Of a stretch of DNA of 52,139 nucleotides, positions 40,124 to 49,251 are shown piece by piece. Origin of the DNA: Nitrososphaerota archaeon (GTDB taxonomy: Archaea; Thermoproteota; Nitrososphaeria; Nitrososphaerales; Gagatemarchaeaceae). Made by a program: the position numbers and the translations under genes. The DNA is taken from contig JAPCJP010000012.1 of NCBI GenBank assembly GCA_027886885.1, positions 1 to 52,139 on the forward strand, in the 5' to 3' direction. Under the pieces are notes generated by a model that saw nothing but the letters and a program-made list of their open reading frames with translations, made no database searches and was not told the DNA's origin. Each line of letters begins with the position of its first letter. Positions within the stretch are counted from its first letter, which is position 1.

Positions 40124-40393
40124 TTAGTTCTTGTACTTTGAGAACGAAGGGATCATCGTGTTCGTGTCTCGAAGGTGAGGCAGGGTGGTTATCTTGTCCA
40201 TGACCAGCTCCAGCACCTTCTCGTCGCTAGGCAGAATCAATTCCTTCTCCGTCTCGATGACCGCAAGGATGTCCCACTCTCCGGTTATGATGTGAATCTC
40301 CCTTACCTCAGGGAGCTTGCCGAGCCTGTCCGCAACGTCCCTCTCCTTGCCCGGGTCCGTCTTGATCAACACGAAGGCCTTCTGGGGTTTCAT
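40124..40393 (-). CDS. Stand-alone RAM (AsnC/Lrp ligand-binding) domain protein
   Basis: An 89-residue protein made only of the RAM domain: KAFVLIKTDPGKERDVADRLGKLPEVREIHIITGEWDILAVIE, then a second half with LVMDKITTLPHLRDTNTMI. The DNA-binding helix-turn-helix of Lrp/AsnC is absent. Such proteins bind amino acids or mix with full-length Lrp proteins to change their activity. A TATA-like GTTTAAAAG at 40418-40426 lies about 29 bp upstream of the ATG. No Lrp gene is nearby. Confidence 0.9.
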   Translation of the reverse strand: MKPQKAFVLIKTDPGKERDVADRLGKLPEVREIHIITGEWDILAVIETEKELILPSDEKVLELVMDKITTLPHLRDTNTMIPSFSKYKN

Positions 40394-40460
40394 CTAGTGA
40401 TGCATGCTAACCCTTGGCTTTTAAACTCTAGGGGAATAATCTTGGAAACAAAGAGGGCAG

Positions 40461-41009
40461 TCAGTGGTGGCCCGCGTCTTCGAGCGCCCGTTCCACCCGT
40501 TCATCCTCCATCTGTGCTGTCTGAGTATCCCTCTCGATTATCACTTTGAAGACGTAGATCGAGGAGAGGACGTAGACTACCACCATGAAGATGAAGACAG
40601 GTATGAAGAGGTCGGTGCTCCCCCTCCCTGAGGCCACGACCACGGCCAGGAGCGAGAGCATGCCGATGGAGGAGAGGGGGACGGCCAGTCTGATGTTCCG
40701 GGACAATACGGTAGGGAGATGGAACAGAGGACGGGGCGGGTGGTGGTCATGGCGCGACGCCAGACGTCCCGAGTCGTCGGTCTGGAAAGCCAGGGAGGGT
40801 GGGAGGGGCATAGCCTTCTCGGCAGCCTCTTCGTCGGAGAAGAAAGATACGTGGCATATGCCAGCGAATATCACCACGTCAGCCGCAAGGAGCAGATATA
40901 GCGTCGTCGTGCTTTCGACGGAGATTGCGTTGAGAAGCCAGAGAGAGGCAGAGACCAGTGCCTGGACGAGGAGTAGGGCCAGGACCAGAGGCTTTGTGTT
41001 ACTGGTCAT
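40461..41009 (-). CDS. Four-helix membrane protein of the Rieske/cytochrome b operon
   Basis: The product is 182 residues if started at the ATG at 41009, inside the end of the cytochrome b gene (11 bases overlap). It has two N-terminal helices (about 8-30 and 35-55), a loop with a His-rich stretch (SRHDHHPPRPLFH), two more helices (about 105-125 and 130-155), and a charged cytoplasmic tail. No cofactor motif is certain. Coupling to cytochrome b suggests an accessory subunit of that complex. I do not recognise a family. Confidence 0.72.
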   Translation of the reverse strand: MTSNTKPLVLALLLVQALVSASLWLLNAISVESTTTLYLLLAADVVIFAGICHVSFFSDEEAAEKAMPLPPSLAFQTDDSGRLASRHDHHPPRPLFHLPTVLSRNIRLAVPLSSIGMLSLLAVVVASGRGSTDLFIPVFIFMVVVYVLSSIYVFKVIIERDTQTAQMEDERVERALEDAGHH

Positions 41010-42507
41010 TTGGCCATCCAACTTCCAGTACCTTGACCCTGCTCGTTATCGAGTCTGTGGCCAGGTCCAGCCTGTAGAGAAGGTATATCGTACCGAACAG
41101 GACCAGCCCAAGACCGGAGAGATAGCCGGCCAGCGCCAGCAGCTCTCCGTTGGTGATCCCCGAGGTGACCATGGTGGCAAAGGCGCTGATTGACCCGCTT
41201 ATCGCCAGGGAACCCCCTACGAGGAGGAGCGTGAACAGCGAACCCGTCCAGAGCTGCGCACGCTTCATGGTCATCGACCTGCTCTGCACGGCGGCATCGG
41301 GGGTCAGCGAGCCTGTGAGCTTTGAAAACATCACCTTGTAGATTCCCGCAAAAATCAGCGCCACCGCTAGGGCCGTTCCTCCAAGGATCAACACGGCTTC
41401 ATAGTTGGGAATGGTCTGGCCAGGAGTGACGCTTCCCCAGTAGATCAGGACTGCGAGTTCGGCGACGAAGATGGCTCCAAGCGTGATGAAAAGAGGTCTC
41501 TTTGCTATCCGTCTCTCCTCTCCTCTATCGATGAAGGGTAACACGAACAGCGCTGCGAAGATCAGCGTTATGACCGTGAGCCCGAGAGACAATCCAACCG
41601 TCCCCTCGAAGACGTCTAGCTTCAATATCTGGTACATCCACAAGAAGTACCAGTCCGGTTGCGGAGGAGGAGTGTTGAGCGGAGGGGTAAGCGAGAACTG
41701 TGCGGGCAGGGTGTATGGGAAGGCGGCAGAGACCACGAGGAGTGCGGCCGTGAAGAGCGCGGACAGCTCGAGAAGGTAAACGGTCACGTTGGGGAAGAGG
41801 GGGATCAGCCTCTGCTGTCTCGGCGTCAGCTCTCCCGCAGGCGGCGCGATGCCATGGGCCTCGAGCATGTACATCTTCCCGAACAGGAGGAGCAGCAGTG
41901 CGGCCGGCAGAAGGACGATGTGTATGGCCTCGAAGCGGATCAGTTCCGTGCTGTAGCCGCTCGTGACTCCCAGGAGATTCTTGGCGAAGCTGACAATGCT
42001 CGGAGGGAGCGGATTCAGCAGGTTGATTCCGACGTTGGTTGCGTCGACCGATATCTGGGTCCAAGGAAGAACATAGCCTGTGAAACCGAAGCCGAGCGTG
42101 ACGAAGCCCATCAGCATACCGACAATCCACATCGCCTCTCTCGGCTTCTTGAACGACGAGACGAAGTAGTTCCTCATCATGTGCATGACCGCCAAGAGTA
42201 TCATGGAATAGGCGCCGTAAAGATGGATGGTCTCGAGGAACCTGCCGTCGGTGACGCTGCTGAAGACGAACGCCGTCGATTGGTAGGCGGACGCTGGGTC
42301 AGGGACGTACCAGATGAGCAGTATCATCCCGGTCACGGCTTGGATGGTGAAGGCCACGACCGTTAGGGCGCCCAGCCAGTAGAACGGGCTAATCGAGAAC
42401 CTGGGAACGGGCCGCAGGAGCGGATACGAAAGTCCCAGCCTGGAGTCGAGCCACCTTACGACGCGCACTACCGGGCCTTGCTTTTCGACCCCTTCCTCGT
42501 CGGTCAT
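40999..42507 (-). CDS. Cytochrome b (bc1/b6f-like) subunit
   Basis: The 502-residue protein has the cytochrome b fold in one chain, plus extra C-terminal helices. Heme ligands in the first helix pair are His95 and His109, spaced as usual. In the second pair His196 is present, but the fourth position, 15 residues on, is Lys211, where b6-type proteins have His. GYVLPW (144-149) and the quinol-site PDWY (284-287) are conserved. The protein oxidises quinol with the Rieske subunit encoded two bases upstream. No cytochrome c1 or f gene is present, so the electron acceptor may be a copper protein encoded elsewhere. Confidence 0.92.
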   Translation of the reverse strand: MTDEEGVEKQGPVVRVVRWLDSRLGLSYPLLRPVPRFSISPFYWLGALTVVAFTIQAVTGMILLIWYVPDPASAYQSTAFVFSSVTDGRFLETIHLYGAYSMILLAVMHMMRNYFVSSFKKPREAMWIVGMLMGFVTLGFGFTGYVLPWTQISVDATNVGINLLNPLPPSIVSFAKNLLGVTSGYSTELIRFEAIHIVLLPAALLLLLFGKMYMLEAHGIAPPAGELTPRQQRLIPLFPNVTVYLLELSALFTAALLVVSAAFPYTLPAQFSLTPPLNTPPPQPDWYFLWMYQILKLDVFEGTVGLSLGLTVITLIFAALFVLPFIDRGEERRIAKRPLFITLGAIFVAELAVLIYWGSVTPGQTIPNYEAVLILGGTALAVALIFAGIYKVMFSKLTGSLTPDAAVQSRSMTMKRAQLWTGSLFTLLLVGGSLAISGSISAFATMVTSGITNGELLALAGYLSGLGLVLFGTIYLLYRLDLATDSITSRVKVLEVGWPNDQ

Positions 42508-42509
42508 CT

Positions 42510-43202
42510 CTATCCTGACCCCTGAGAGGAATTAGATGCGGAGACAGACGGGTCTAGGGTCCCACCAAGCAGGTCAGCGGTCACATCGGTCGAACCCGGA
42601 GTCCCCCACCCATAGACCGTCGGGGGCCCCATTCCCACGGCGTAGATGTTTCCGTCGTCGTCGATATCCAGGATTACTGGGGGGACGGCCCTCGGGGTAG
42701 GGCTATTCGGCAGGACAGCCGCGTCTTTCAACAGGTCATATTTGCTGCCATGGCAAGGACAAATGAATTCTGGTCCCGGCGCGACGTATTGGGTATCGAA
42801 GGAAGGGGAGCCTCCAGCTGGGATGTAGACCGGATTGCAGCCCAGATGCTGACACACGTCACTGAACGCGACGATATCCCCGTCCGGGCCTATGCCGTTC
42901 TGTGCCGGCTGCCCCACCTTGACGAGGATGTTGGGTTGTACCTCCTCCAACGGGTAACTGAATGTGATGGGCACGTTATTGGTGAGGGTGTTCACGTTGG
43001 CGACCTGGCCCGACTTAACATCCACTATCAAGACCCTAGGAAATGAGCTAGGTGCAGCCGTGGTCGAGGGGGGAGGGTTGACTGACTTTAGAACAGCCGC
43101 GGCGCCCACCGCTGCTATCACGGCTGACGCCACAACAGTGTTCCTGAGAAAAGTCCTGCGGTCCCTATCGAGTTTTTCATCTTTTTTCTCGCCGTGGTCC
43201 AA
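42510..43202 (-). CDS. Rieske iron-sulfur protein
   Basis: A 230-residue Rieske protein. Cluster ligands are Cys117, His119, Cys148 and His151, and the disulfide cysteines are Cys122 and Cys150, in CQHLGC and CPCHGS. The N-terminus carries a twin-arginine signal-anchor (DRDRRTFLRN then a hydrophobic helix), so it is exported folded by Tat and stays anchored. The C-terminal region is Gly/Ser-rich. The start is a TTG at 43202. It is the first gene of a three-gene operon with cytochrome b. Confidence 0.93.
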   Translation of the reverse strand: MDHGEKKDEKLDRDRRTFLRNTVVASAVIAAVGAAAVLKSVNPPPSTTAAPSSFPRVLIVDVKSGQVANVNTLTNNVPITFSYPLEEVQPNILVKVGQPAQNGIGPDGDIVAFSDVCQHLGCNPVYIPAGGSPSFDTQYVAPGPEFICPCHGSKYDLLKDAAVLPNSPTPRAVPPVILDIDDDGNIYAVGMGPPTVYGWGTPGSTDVTADLLGGTLDPSVSASNSSQGSG

Positions 43203-43335
43203 ATTTCTCCGACCTCTGTCGCATCGCGCCCTCCAGACACCCGGTAATATCCCTTATCACGGGACGGGCCCAAAAATCGGGCTTCTCTGGAACACGTTTA
43301 AATTTCCGCAGGCGGCGGCGCGCCCAAAATCCCCC

Positions 43336-44172
43336 ATGAAACCTGTGAAACTAGGGCTCGTCCAGATGAGGATGGTCGGGGAGCGGAGCAAGAACGTCAG
43401 GAAGGCCATCGACATGGTCGATGCCGCTTCGAAAGAGGGCGCCCAGATAATCTGCCTGCCAGAGCTGTTCGATTCGCTCTATTTTCCGCGGGAGGAGAAG
43501 TCAACCGCGAGGCCGGGGGAGATCCCGGACGGGGTCAGTGACGAGCTCTCGGCGGCTGCATCGAGGAACGGGGTGGTCCTAGTCGGGGGTTCTCTCTACG
43601 AGAGGGCGGGGAAGAGGTCCTACAACACCTCCGTGGTCTTCGACAGCGACGGGAGGATTCTTGGGAAGTATCGGAAGGTGCACATACCTCAAGACCCCAG
43701 CTTCTACGAGCAGGACTACTTCGACCCGGGCAAGGCGTATGAGGTTTTCGATACAAAGTTCGGCAGGATAGGCGTCTTGATCTGCTTCGACCAGTGGTAC
43801 CCGGAGCCCGCAAGGATCCTGAAGCTCATGGGCGCGGACATCGTGTTCTATCCGACGGCTATCGGGACCGTCAAGGGAGTCACCCAGGCCGAGGGAGACT
43901 GGCAGGGCGCCTGGGAAGGCGTGCAAAGGGGGCATGCCATAGCCAACAGTATGGTCGTCGCCGCGGTCAACAGGGTGGGTTCTGAAGGCGACATGAGGTT
44001 CTGGGGAGGGTCTTTCGTATACGACCAATTCGGTACCCGCCTCGTCCGCGGCGACAGGACCGAGCGGGTGCTGGTGGTCTCCTGCGACCTCGACCTAGCC
44101 CGTGACGTCGAGCAGGGTTGGGGTTTCTTCAGGAACAGGAAGCCCGGCACCTATGGCAGGCTGCTGAGCTAG
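43336..44172 (+). CDS. aguB: N-carbamoylputrescine amidohydrolase (nitrilase family)
   Basis: From the ATG at 43336 the protein is 278 residues. It has the nitrilase triad Glu43 (CLPELF), Lys114 (KYRKVHIP) and Cys150 (LICFDQWYPE). The FYEQDYFDPG and QWYPEPARI segments are typical of N-carbamoylputrescine amidase, which releases putrescine, CO2 and ammonia. The agmatine deiminase gene follows 18 bases downstream, which makes the call strong. A TATA-like GTTTAAAT at 43294-43301 lies upstream with a short leader. It is divergent from the Rieske operon. Confidence 0.92.
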   Translation: MKPVKLGLVQMRMVGERSKNVRKAIDMVDAASKEGAQIICLPELFDSLYFPREEKSTARPGEIPDGVSDELSAAASRNGVVLVGGSLYERAGKRSYNTSVVFDSDGRILGKYRKVHIPQDPSFYEQDYFDPGKAYEVFDTKFGRIGVLICFDQWYPEPARILKLMGADIVFYPTAIGTVKGVTQAEGDWQGAWEGVQRGHAIANSMVVAAVNRVGSEGDMRFWGGSFVYDQFGTRLVRGDRTERVLVVSCDLDLARDVEQGWGFFRNRKPGTYGRLLS

Positions 44173-44190
44173 GTTCGAGGTCGGTGCGAC

Positions 44191-45210
44191 ATGGCCCCAA
44201 GTGGGAAGTATCTGATGCCTGCGGAGTGGGAACGCCACGAAGCCACCTGGCTCGCGTGGCCTAAGGACCCCTTGACCTTCCCGAGCGAGATACTCGAGCG
44301 CGTCGAGGCCATCTACTCGCAGATGGCGATGTTCCTCGGGCGCGGAGAGAGGGTCGACCTCTTGGTGGACGACGAGAAGGCACGGAGACGGGTAAGCCGC
44401 ATCCTCGGCGGCAGGACCAACGTCAGTCTCCACAAGATTAGGACCGCTGACGTCTGGATGAGAGACTACGGGCCGATTTTCGTCAGAGAGGGTGGAGGGG
44501 GGCTCGTGGCGACCAAGTGGATCTTCAACGCATGGGGGAACAAGTACGACGAACTGAAACCTGACAACTCGAGCGGAGGAAAGGTCGCCGAACTGACCGA
44601 CCTGCCGGTGGTCAGACCAAGATTCGTCTTAGAGGGCGGTTCCATTGACACCAACGGCCGAGGCACCTGTATCACCACGGAGCAGTGCCTCCTCAACAAG
44701 AATCGGAACCCCAAGTACGACAGGGCGGGGATCGAGGGCGTGCTCAGAAGATACCTCGGATTTAGCAACGTAGTGTGGCTCAAGCGGGGGATAACGGGGG
44801 ACGACACGGACGGCCACGTGGATGACCTCGCAAGGTTCGTCGGGCAGAGGGATGTGATTTGCATGGTAGAGGAGGACCGGCGCGACGAGAACTACGAACC
44901 GCTCAAAGAGAACATCGAGGCGCTGCGGTCGGCGAGGGATGAGAGGGGAAGGGAGCTCAGGGTCATCCCCATCTCGATGCCCAGGAAGAAGATAGGTGGG
45001 GACGAGAGACTACCGGCGAGCTACGCCAACTTCTATGTTGGGAACGGGGCGGTCCTGGTACCGACATTCGACGACGTCAACGACGGAGCAGCAATCAAGA
45101 CGATATCCAGGTTCTTTCCTGGAAGGGAGGTCGTAGGAATCAACTGCGAAGCCCTAGTCTACGGTTTCGGAGGTATTCACTGCGTCACGCAGCAGCAGCC
45201 GGCGGCCTGA
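44191..45210 (+). CDS. aguA: Agmatine deiminase
   Basis: A 339-residue enzyme of the guanidine-modifying (PPAD) fold that converts agmatine to N-carbamoylputrescine and ammonia. It shows the start motif MPAEWERHEATWLAWP, TADVWMRDYGPIFV, FVLEGGSIDTNGRG, DDTDGHVDDLARFV, and the C-terminal catalytic Cys331 in GGIHCVTQQ. Length and motifs match the family throughout. With the amidase encoded just upstream it makes putrescine from arginine-derived agmatine. The arginine decarboxylase gene is not in this window. Confidence 0.95.
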   Translation: MAPSGKYLMPAEWERHEATWLAWPKDPLTFPSEILERVEAIYSQMAMFLGRGERVDLLVDDEKARRRVSRILGGRTNVSLHKIRTADVWMRDYGPIFVREGGGGLVATKWIFNAWGNKYDELKPDNSSGGKVAELTDLPVVRPRFVLEGGSIDTNGRGTCITTEQCLLNKNRNPKYDRAGIEGVLRRYLGFSNVVWLKRGITGDDTDGHVDDLARFVGQRDVICMVEEDRRDENYEPLKENIEALRSARDERGRELRVIPISMPRKKIGGDERLPASYANFYVGNGAVLVPTFDDVNDGAAIKTISRFFPGREVVGINCEALVYGFGGIHCVTQQQPAA

Positions 45211-45282
45211 TACCGGAGGCTACGCCGAGGACCCAAAAGGTGAAAAGGACCGAACGCACCCGCTGCAACGGGAAGAATCGCC

Positions 45283-45570
45283 ATGAGTGAAGAGCAATTC
45301 CGCGAGTGGGCCAACAGAAGGTCAAGGTTGCCGCTCGCTGTCAAGGGGCATTCGTTCATTTTGAAGGGGGACGACGTAGTTATAGTGGACGGGGGGAGGT
45401 TCTTCTATGAAGAGGCGATCGAACTGGTCAGGATGCTCAACTCCAGGAATCCGTTCGCCCAGGTCAACGCCATGGTCACCATCTGGGAGAGGAACGGCGT
45501 CATCCGGATAATCGCGCTCTCCCTCATAGCGCTAATCCTAGTCGTCGTCTTCCTGTTTGCCAGGCGATAA
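45283..45570 (+). CDS. Small tail-anchored protein
   Basis: A 95-residue protein with a soluble N-terminal part (MSEEQFREWANRRSR, then a beta-rich VKGHSFILKGDDVVIVDG) and one C-terminal membrane helix (about 74-92, ending FARR), so it is tail-anchored with the body in the cytoplasm. I do not recognise the family. It is convergent with the UPF0182 gene, 17 bases apart. Confidence 0.65.
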   Translation: MSEEQFREWANRRSRLPLAVKGHSFILKGDDVVIVDGGRFFYEEAIELVRMLNSRNPFAQVNAMVTIWERNGVIRIIALSLIALILVVVFLFARR

Positions 45571-45587
45571 TCTGGCGGCCGAACCGG

Positions 45588-48359
45588 CTAGCCTGTAATC
45601 GTGACGTAGTACAGCTCCGTGACACCCTGAGCCGGGACTTGGATCACGCCGAAGTTAGAGTTGCCGGCGCTATCCGTCCATTCGTAGACGGTCTTTCCCA
45701 CGCTTTCGGGACCATAGGTATCGATTAGGGTCTGTACCTTCGCGACGGTCGCGTTGGCTCCGCTACCGCTCAGAGAAATGGTCCCTTGGCCGATCCATAC
45801 GGTGGGGTTGACCGACGTAACGTTGACCAGAGTGTAGCCCTGTGACTGGACGAGCTGAGCGATGTCGTGAATCACCTCCCCCTTTGTGACTGTCGACGAC
45901 GTGACGGTGACGTTGGTGAGGCCGAGGTTGGCGAAGGCGGCTGGGGCGGTCACACCCACAGACACGTTTCCTGTGTTAGGATTCACGGCGGTCATGAAGG
46001 CAAGTTGAGTGACCACACCCGATGAACCGGGATTCGTGTACACGGCCACAAAGTAGGTCAACTGCCCGTCCACCGAATACAAGAGGTAGGAACCTATCCT
46101 GTTGTTCGGAAGCAGGGTGAGCTGAGTCCTCACCTGGCTGTTGGTGTTCAGCGCGTTCTCAGCTGCGGATGGTCCGATTATGGTCGTAGCCGTCGATGGA
46201 TTCTGGTACAGCATTATCTGGCCAAGCTTGTCTCCTCCGTAGGCTACGTACATCCCCGCGAGGTTCTTGCTGACCGCGCCCTGATACTGGACGAGCTGGA
46301 TTCCCACGAAGTAAGTCTGGTTCCCGACGGCGAACGGGATGTACTGCACCGTGTTGTTTGCGGGTCTCTCGTAGAACTGGTTGCCCCCCCTGAACACGAA
46401 CGGGTCGCTGACGTGATAAGTGAAGTCGTAGTCGAGCTGTCCTCCCACGGTCGGCGTCCCCAGGAGCTGTTCGGGGTACCTGATTTGCGGGACGAGCCAG
46501 GCGGGGGCCGAGCTCCAGCTGCTGTAGTACTTTTGGTAGTACTGGGTGAGGAAGTCACTGCTGTTCGTCCCTCCCATCAGGTTGGAGACGGTGTAGCCCT
46601 GCATCGAACCGTCCTGGATGTTGACGAGCACGACCCCGAAGAACCTGAGGTACGGACTTGCGGCGAAGCCCGACTGCATCGGGTAGTTGATGTAGACCTG
46701 GACGGCGTAGTAGAGGTTCTTCCCATCGGACACTATGTAGGCCGCCGGGTCCATGGTCAGCCCTGGAATGAGGACGTCCCCCACTCGTGAGAAGATGTTC
46801 CTGTTCCAGAGCATGTTGAGGTTCTGATTTGAGAAGGCGAAGCCCAACTGACCTTCGGCGAACGTGAACCACATCTCCTTCTGCCAGCCGCTCAACACGT
46901 AGTCTGGGGCCCCGGGGTATGAGACGTTCTGGACCTCATCATAGCCGGGGATGTGGACGTAGACGCTCTGGTTGAAGCCCGCTCCCTCGCCGTAGTAGAT
47001 CAAGGGTTCTGATGGTATCCCGAACGCGGTGGTCGCGTTCACCACGGCCCCCGTGTGGGTATTGATCACCAACACCTTCGCCGCGTGCGTATAGATCAGG
47101 TGCTCGCTGATCCAGTCGGTGGAGGGGGACGTAGGCGTGGTAGGCGACACCCAATACTCCGTGTTATTGTAAAAGACAATCTCTGAACTACCCAGCGCCA
47201 TCCAATTGTAGGCGCCTATCTCCTTGGTGTTCGTTACCGCCGCGGCCGACTGGTCCCACTGCCTTACCAGGTTCAGGGTCGTGTTCGGATTGCTTGTGGG
47301 AAGGTCGGTGATGTTGCTGACCTGTATGTTGTTGAGACCCGCAGCCCAGCGAGTCACTGTGATTTCCTTCTGGGTCTGGGGGGTCCACTGATACGGGAGG
47401 TAGTTGTTGTTCCAGTTGGCGTACAGGTATACCCCGGCGCCGACCTGGACTATCAGTAGTAGAGCGATGACGATCCCGACTGCCTTGAAGACGTTCACCC
47501 GTGCCAGCAGGTTCCTGCTTCGCGAGACGTAGACGTAGCCGAAGACGATGCCTATGAAGACGGTCCACGCAATTCCGTAGAGGTATGGGGTGGCGATGTT
47601 CATCAGCCAGAAGGGCGCCCCGAGCACCACCTCGAAGGCGATCGCGGCCGCAAGGGCGAGCAGGTTCTTCAGCCAAACGTCGCTGCGCCTGGTGGTAAGG
47701 TTGGCCAGGAAGCGGAGGAGCATTCTGAGCGCGAAGACCAGGAGGAAGGCAGAGACGATGTACGTCACAATGTAATACTGGATTTGCATCGTCGGCATCA
47801 GCGAGACGAGCTCGCTCCCCGAGGCTGGGTAGAGGGGCAAGAGGAAGACCCTACCCAGTTCGGACCAGCTACCGAGACCCATGGTCGCCATGGTGGTCGA
47901 GTTCATGACCTCCCCGAGGAAGAGGAACCCATGGAGACTGACGAAGAGATAGAACCCGATGGCCCACTTCACGGTCTGCCAGATTCCCCAGAGCCAACCG
48001 TTCATAGGCCTCGATTCGACCCTTGGAGATTCCACGGTGGGCTCGTAGTCGTAGCCCCTCCTGGCGCGTCTTCCCACTACACTGAAGATCTGCGCGAGGT
48101 CGCTCCCCCCGATCTTTGGATAGATCAGAAGCAGTGAGAAGAGGGCCGCGGCGACGAAGACGTAGTCGTGGTAGAAGGTGATCCCGAACCAATCAAGGCC
48201 GGCCTTCGTAGAATAAACATACTCGGCGATGGACCATTGGAGAATCACCCACGCGATGCCCAGGATGATTATTATCGCTATAAGCGCAAGGAGAACGTAG
48301 ACAAGTCTCGGCCCGAAGTGCAGACGCCTTCCTCGGTCGAACTCGCTAGGCTCCTCCAT
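45588..48359 (-). CDS. UPF0182 family large membrane protein
   Basis: The 923-residue protein has seven N-terminal membrane helices (about 18-330), interrupted by a Tyr/Glu-rich loop. A large external domain (about 330-900) follows, with the family's DLPTSNPNTTLNLVRQWDQSAA-like start, repeated LVPQIRYPEQL and GNQTYFVGIQL. UPF0182 proteins are found in actinobacteria, cyanobacteria and some archaea, and their function is unknown. N-glycosylation sites (NNT, NTT) are frequent. A TATA-like CTTAAAAG at 48385-48392 sits about 29 bp upstream of the ATG. Confidence 0.9.
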   Translation of the reverse strand: MEEPSEFDRGRRLHFGPRLVYVLLALIAIIIILGIAWVILQWSIAEYVYSTKAGLDWFGITFYHDYVFVAAALFSLLLIYPKIGGSDLAQIFSVVGRRARRGYDYEPTVESPRVESRPMNGWLWGIWQTVKWAIGFYLFVSLHGFLFLGEVMNSTTMATMGLGSWSELGRVFLLPLYPASGSELVSLMPTMQIQYYIVTYIVSAFLLVFALRMLLRFLANLTTRRSDVWLKNLLALAAAIAFEVVLGAPFWLMNIATPYLYGIAWTVFIGIVFGYVYVSRSRNLLARVNVFKAVGIVIALLLIVQVGAGVYLYANWNNNYLPYQWTPQTQKEITVTRWAAGLNNIQVSNITDLPTSNPNTTLNLVRQWDQSAAAVTNTKEIGAYNWMALGSSEIVFYNNTEYWVSPTTPTSPSTDWISEHLIYTHAAKVLVINTHTGAVVNATTAFGIPSEPLIYYGEGAGFNQSVYVHIPGYDEVQNVSYPGAPDYVLSGWQKEMWFTFAEGQLGFAFSNQNLNMLWNRNIFSRVGDVLIPGLTMDPAAYIVSDGKNLYYAVQVYINYPMQSGFAASPYLRFFGVVLVNIQDGSMQGYTVSNLMGGTNSSDFLTQYYQKYYSSWSSAPAWLVPQIRYPEQLLGTPTVGGQLDYDFTYHVSDPFVFRGGNQFYERPANNTVQYIPFAVGNQTYFVGIQLVQYQGAVSKNLAGMYVAYGGDKLGQIMLYQNPSTATTIIGPSAAENALNTNSQVRTQLTLLPNNRIGSYLLYSVDGQLTYFVAVYTNPGSSGVVTQLAFMTAVNPNTGNVSVGVTAPAAFANLGLTNVTVTSSTVTKGEVIHDIAQLVQSQGYTLVNVTSVNPTVWIGQGTISLSGSGANATVAKVQTLIDTYGPESVGKTVYEWTDSAGNSNFGVIQVPAQGVTELYYVTITG

Positions 48360-48384
48360 TCGCGTGGAATCCGAAATCGGGCAG

Positions 48385-48392
48385 CTTTTAAG
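48385..48392 (-). promoter_or_regulatory. TATA box of the UPF0182 gene
   Basis: Minus strand CTTAAAAG, about 29 bp upstream of the ATG at 48359. Confidence 0.5.
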
Positions 48393-48411
48393 GTTGATAG
48401 AACCTGAATCC

Positions 48412-49071
48412 TCATCGGCTCCGCTTTTGAAGGAAGACGAAGAAGAAGGCCGTTGCCATCGCTATCGCCAAGAGGAACGCGAATTGATGTACGCGCCAGT
48501 TGTACAACGCGGTAGGGATGTAGATCGGCTCGAGGATGATTACAAAGTAAAGCGCGCTTACTATCAGCGTGAGGTAGACCACCGAGAAGAACTGCCGCCA
48601 CTCGCGGGCGGTGACGTCGTCCGCTCCCGTTCCCCGCGTGCCCGTCTCAAGGAGCAGTCGGGCCAGACCAAGGATTGAGAGTGCGAAGAGAATTCCCTGC
48701 CCGCCTAAGGCTATCGAGGAAGAGCCCGCGCCAATGGGTCCGCCCTGCTTGTAATAGGAGCTCCAGAGCACGTTCGCGATGATTCCAGACACTAGACTCC
48801 CGAAGAGGAAGAAGATCGAGAGGCCAGGCCGCTTCGAAGCTGGTACGCCGAACAGGACGGGCACGAACAAGACGACGAGCCCTGCGAGCCCCCCAGCGGT
48901 TCCCCAGGAGTCGAAAACGAAGACCGATGCAAGGTCCCCCCAGGAGCGGGAGTTGAGGTCTAGAAGGATGGCGTTCGTACCCAGGGCGAGCGTGAGAAGG
49001 TTGACCCCGATGAGGATGGAGAACCCGACTACGACCCAGACGAGGCCGGACCCGATCAGGTAACGCTTCAC
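48412..49071 (-). CDS. Six-helix membrane protein, possibly rhomboid-like
   Basis: A 219-residue protein with six membrane helices. The segment PIGAGSSSIALGGQG before helix four recalls the rhomboid GxSG loop, and the last helix holds a His in WRVHQFAFLLAIAMA, where rhomboids have theirs. The match is loose: the usual WR motif and second-helix His are not seen, so an inactive or unrelated membrane protein is equally possible. A TATA-like CCTTATAT at 49131-49138 would give a 30-40-base leader. Confidence 0.5.
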   Translation of the reverse strand: MKRYLIGSGLVWVVVGFSILIGVNLLTLALGTNAILLDLNSRSWGDLASVFVFDSWGTAGGLAGLVVLFVPVLFGVPASKRPGLSIFFLFGSLVSGIIANVLWSSYYKQGGPIGAGSSSIALGGQGILFALSILGLARLLLETGTRGTGADDVTAREWRQFFSVVYLTLIVSALYFVIILEPIYIPTALYNWRVHQFAFLLAIAMATAFFFVFLQKRSR

Positions 49072-49251
49072 TGGCCCGCTTTGGTCAGGCGACGGTTAGT
49101 CCTCCTGGCCCCTCGCCGACCTTCAGCTCGATATAAGGGAGAATCGCCTTCATTTTCTTGCCTTCTACCTTTCTCAGATGCGCCCCGAGGGTCGTTCTCG
49201 GCGAGTCCAGGGAGTACAGGCACCTCTTCGGCAGGGTTGGGACCAGGCCGC

